From the NCBI GenBank assembly GCA_934317185.1, contig CAKREJ010000067.1, positions 1-8,417 on the forward strand: a DNA stretch of 8,417 bases, given 5' to 3'. The notes under the pieces are model-generated. The model saw only the letters and a list, made by a program, of their open reading frames with translations. It made no database searches and was not told the origin of the DNA. Shown piece by piece: positions 6,090 to 8,417 of this stretch. The translations under genes were made by a program, and so were the position numbers. Numbering within the stretch: position 1 is the first letter of the stretch; the number at the start of each line of letters is the position of its first letter. This stretch comes from an uncultured Anaerobutyricum sp. (GTDB lineage Bacteria; Bacillota; Clostridia; Lachnospirales; Lachnospiraceae).

Positions 6090-6767
6090 ATGGATAAATT
6101 AAAAATAATGGTCGTAGATGATGAGAGCAGAATGAGAAAACTGGTGAAGGATTTTCTTAAAAAGAAAGACTTTGAAGTTGTAGAGGCCGGGGACGGCGAA
6201 GAAGCTTTAGATCTTTTTTTTAAGGATAAAAACATTAGTCTGATTATCTGTGATGTTATGATGCCGAAAATTAACGGTTTTGATGTGGTAAAAGAAATTC
6301 GTCAGTATTCACAGGTTCCTATCATTATGCTGACAGCAAAAGGTGAGGAGAACGATGAACTGAATGGATTTGATCTTGGAGTAGATGAATATATTTCAAA
6401 GCCATTTAGTCCAAAGATTTTAGTTGCCAGAGTAGAGGCAATTTTGCGAAGGAGTAATAATCTTTCCACAGGAGAAGTGCTTAAAGCAGGTGGCATTGAA
6501 TTGGACATTGCAGCACATGAGGTAAGAATCGATGGTAAGGAAATTACATTAAGCTTCAAGGAGTTTGAACTGCTTAATTATTTTGTAGTGAATCAGGGTG
6601 TGGCACTTTCCAGAGAAAAGATTCTTAATAATGTGTGGAACTATGACTATTTTGGAGATGCCAGAACGATTGATACTCATGTAAAGAAGCTCCGCAGTAA
6701 GTTAGGTGATAAGGGAGAATATATTAAGACTATCTGGGGAATGGGTTATAAGTTTGAAGTAGATTGA
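6090..6767 (+). CDS. OmpR/PhoB-family response regulator
   Basis: The 225-residue product is a two-domain DNA-binding response regulator. The receiver domain (about 3-118) has the acidic pair D10-D11 (VVDDE), phosphoacceptor D55 (ICDVMMP), T82 (MLTA) and K104-P105 (SKPF), so all phosphorylation residues are intact. The C-terminal winged helix (about 130-225) has LSFKEFELLNYF, the recognition-helix region RTIDTHVKKLRSKLG and the final WGMGYKF hairpin, diagnostic of the OmpR/PhoB class. It should bind tandem DNA repeats after phosphorylation by its partner kinase, encoded 13 bases downstream. The binding site GAGGGAGG (6075-6082) lies seven bases before the ATG. Targets cannot be read from sequence, although the 11-bp repeat in front of the glucosaminidase gene is of the right type. 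VanR, WalR and PhoP are relatives; the exact subgroup is uncertain, so no symbol is given. Confidence 0.93.
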   Translation: MDKLKIMVVDDESRMRKLVKDFLKKKDFEVVEAGDGEEALDLFFKDKNISLIICDVMMPKINGFDVVKEIRQYSQVPIIMLTAKGEENDELNGFDLGVDEYISKPFSPKILVARVEAILRRSNNLSTGEVLKAGGIELDIAAHEVRIDGKEITLSFKEFELLNYFVVNQGVALSREKILNNVWNYDYFGDARTIDTHVKKLRSKLGDKGEYIKTIWGMGYKFEVD

Positions 6768-6780
6768 TTAGGAGCATAGC

Positions 6781-8346
6781 ATGAGAAATTCGATACGATT
6801 TAAGATGACCTCCATTTTGATATTGATTGTCGGATGGGTAATTATATTTACATGGTTTCTGAATAACACATTTGCAGAAAAATACTATGTATCCTCTGAA
6901 AAGACATCTATAGTAGAAACCTTTAATAAAGTGAAAAAAATTTTAAAAGATGAAGAAAATCAGGATGTTATTGATGAGGAAATGGAACAGATTTCCAATA
7001 AAACAAACATTAAGATGATGATTGCACAATCAAGTAATTATTATTACAATCAAAATGTTATATTCAGCAATCTGATAGATGGAAGTAAAACTTATGAAGA
7101 GATTCTTGGATATCTAGATCAAATTCGAAGTCAGGTCATACTTGGCAACGGGGGAGAGTATTTTAAAAGTAATGATGAAAAGAGTATTTTTCCGTGGAAG
7201 AATAAACAAGATAACAATCTTGACACTTTAATTAACAAAGGATATTTCGTAACACAGTTAAAAGATCAGGCAAGTAGACAAAATGGTATTTATCTCTTTG
7301 GTTTTACAGATAATAATTACCTGATTGCGATGCGAGTGTCAATTGAAGGAATACAGGCAAGTGCGAATATCAGCAGCCGATTTATGACTTATATTGGAAT
7401 GATAGGTATTTTGCTGGGAAGTTTAGTGATCTTTATTTTTTCATCTAATTTTACTAAGCCGATTAAAGATATGGCATCTGTTGCAAACCGTATGGCGAAT
7501 CTTGATTTTGATGCGAAGGTTGAGGTCACACAGGATGACGAGCTGGGAGAGCTGGGCAATTCTATGAATCAGTTGTCAGAAAAGCTGGAATCGACGATAG
7601 CGGATTTGAAGGCTGCGAATATAGAATTAAAAAAAGATATTGAAAAAAAAGAAAAGATAGATGATATGCGAAAAGAATTCCTTTCGCATGTCAGCCATGA
7701 GTTAAAAACTCCGATTGCTTTGATTCAAGGTTATGCAGAAGGATTAAAAGAAAATATCACGGATGATGAAGAAAGTAAAGATTTTTATTGTGAGGTCATT
7801 GCAGATGAGGCAAAGAAAATGAATGCGATGGTGAAAAAACTTTTAACTCTTAATCAGATTGAATTTGGCAATAATCAGCTCAGTATGCAACGCTTTGACG
7901 TATGCCAGATGATTCAGAATAAGATCAATTCCTCACAGATTCTTTTCAAAAAGAAAAATAACACGGTTATTTTTGAAGAAAAAGGTCCGGTATATGCATG
8001 GGCTGATGAACTTATGATAGAAGAAGTGTTCAGTAATTATCTTTCAAATGCCTTAAATCATGTTTATGAGAATGGAGAGATTCGTATATGGTTTGAACGT
8101 ATGGACAGTAATCTTCGTATCCATGTTTATAACGATGGTAACCGCATTCCGGAAGAGGAACTTAATAAATTATGGATTAAGTTCTATAAAGTTGATAAAG
8201 CACGAACGAGAGAGTATGGCGGTAACGGCATCGGTCTTTCTATCGTTGCGGCAACAATGAAAGCACACGGAAAGGATTTTGGTGTGTTAAATAAGGAAAA
8301 TGGGGTAGATTTTTATTTCGATTTAGATGCAAAAATTAAATCCTGA
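6781..8346 (+). CDS. HAMP-domain sensor histidine kinase
   Basis: The 521-residue membrane kinase is the likely partner of the regulator just upstream. Its ribosome binding site, AGGAG (6770-6774), sits in the 13-base gap, so the two form an operon. The first membrane segment is about residues 9-29 and the second about 201-220. The roughly 170 residues between them are extracellular, with no sensor domain I recognise. HAMP follows (about 221-275, with FTKPIKDM at its start), then a charged coiled coil (about 265-295). The DHp helix has the phosphoacceptor H306 in SHELKTP. The ATPase domain (about 400-515) has the N-box N419 and N423 (FSNYLSNALNH), a G1-type NDGNRIPEEEL and the G2 motif YGGNGIGLSIV. 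The kinase looks complete and active. The missing inner Gly in the G1 box is seen in other kinases of the VanS-like type. The signal is unknown; an envelope stress is plausible from the neighbours. Confidence 0.92.
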   Translation: MRNSIRFKMTSILILIVGWVIIFTWFLNNTFAEKYYVSSEKTSIVETFNKVKKILKDEENQDVIDEEMEQISNKTNIKMMIAQSSNYYYNQNVIFSNLIDGSKTYEEILGYLDQIRSQVILGNGGEYFKSNDEKSIFPWKNKQDNNLDTLINKGYFVTQLKDQASRQNGIYLFGFTDNNYLIAMRVSIEGIQASANISSRFMTYIGMIGILLGSLVIFIFSSNFTKPIKDMASVANRMANLDFDAKVEVTQDDELGELGNSMNQLSEKLESTIADLKAANIELKKDIEKKEKIDDMRKEFLSHVSHELKTPIALIQGYAEGLKENITDDEESKDFYCEVIADEAKKMNAMVKKLLTLNQIEFGNNQLSMQRFDVCQMIQNKINSSQILFKKKNNTVIFEEKGPVYAWADELMIEEVFSNYLSNALNHVYENGEIRIWFERMDSNLRIHVYNDGNRIPEEELNKLWIKFYKVDKARTREYGGNGIGLSIVAATMKAHGKDFGVLNKENGVDFYFDLDAKIKS

Positions 8347-8417
8347 TTTGAAGAGGTGACGGACGAAAAAGAAAAAAGAAATACTGGTAAAATGTGTCAG
8401 TAGTCGCTGCGTGAAGA
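8347..8417 (+). other. End of window: no gene with a convincing start
   Basis: No terminator is seen after the kinase stop. AAGAGGTG (8351-8358) could be a ribosome binding site. The only frame left open to the window end begins after a TGA at 8357-8359 and reads RTKKKEILVKCVSSRCVK, which has no ATG, GTG or TTG in a suitable place. A GTG at 8356 leads to a stop after 15 codons. A gene could start further on or use an unusual start; the window is too short to decide. Confidence 0.4.

Noticed and set aside
5816..6097. A 93-codon + strand frame starting with TTG across the gap before the response regulator
   Set aside because: It overlaps the VanZ-like gene end, the intrinsic terminator, the two-component promoter and the regulator start, and has no ribosome binding site; its residues reflect translated AT-rich control sequence.
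8060..8260. A 66-codon + strand frame inside the histidine kinase gene
   Set aside because: It lies out of frame within the conserved ATPase domain and has no features of its own.
5460..8346. Complete vancomycin-resistance operon
   Set aside because: Only a VanZ-like protein and a generic OmpR-type two-component pair are present; the ligase, dehydrogenase and dipeptidase genes (vanA/H/X types) are absent, and VanZ-like proteins are common without resistance.

Overview
The window looks like chromosomal DNA of a low-GC Gram-positive bacterium of the class Clostridia, probably a gut anaerobe of the Lachnospiraceae type. This is inferred from the AT-rich coding style, strong AGGAGG-type ribosome binding sites, one TTG start, sigma-A-like promoters with extended -10 elements, and the gene families: a MecA adaptor, an AroQ/ACT protein, MetY, a GH73 autolysin with a copper-amine-oxidase-like N-domain, and an OmpR/HAMP-kinase pair. 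All eight supported genes lie on the + strand. No rRNA, tRNA, CRISPR array, insertion sequence or phage gene is visible.

Layout. (a) 52-903 encodes a MecA-type ClpC adaptor with an unusually long linker. A 239-bp gap follows, holding a short repeat/hairpin and a strong hairpin with a T-tract that sits directly on an extended -10 promoter. (b) 1143-2006 encodes an AroQ chorismate mutase joined to a shortened prephenate-dehydratase-like segment and an ACT domain. Two bases later comes an unrecognised 228-residue protein (2009-2695), then metY (O-acetylhomoserine sulfhydrylase, start best placed at 2776), closed by an intrinsic terminator at 4095-4149. No terminator is seen inside this set, so it may be one amino-acid transcription unit. 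(c) 4293-5327 encodes a secreted cell-wall glucosaminidase with a TTG start. Its promoter region carries an 11-bp-period direct repeat of the kind bound by OmpR/PhoB-family regulators. (d) 5460-5861 encodes a small VanZ-like membrane protein with its own consensus promoter and terminator. (e) 6090-6767 and 6781-8346 form a two-component operon: an OmpR-family response regulator and a HAMP sensor histidine kinase. The last 71 bases hold no gene with a convincing start.

How the genes may work together. The first half concerns proteolysis control and aromatic/sulfur amino-acid metabolism. The second half is a cell-envelope group: autolysin, VanZ-like protein and a two-component system. The autolysin's regulator-type repeat suggests, but does not prove, control by the adjacent response regulator. 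The most unusual points are the shortened PheA-like protein, the unknown gene tied to it, the 11-bp repeat, and two places where a promoter-like sequence runs straight into a terminator hairpin. Most of the window is otherwise ordinary housekeeping and accessory-core content, and no clear new multi-gene system is evident.
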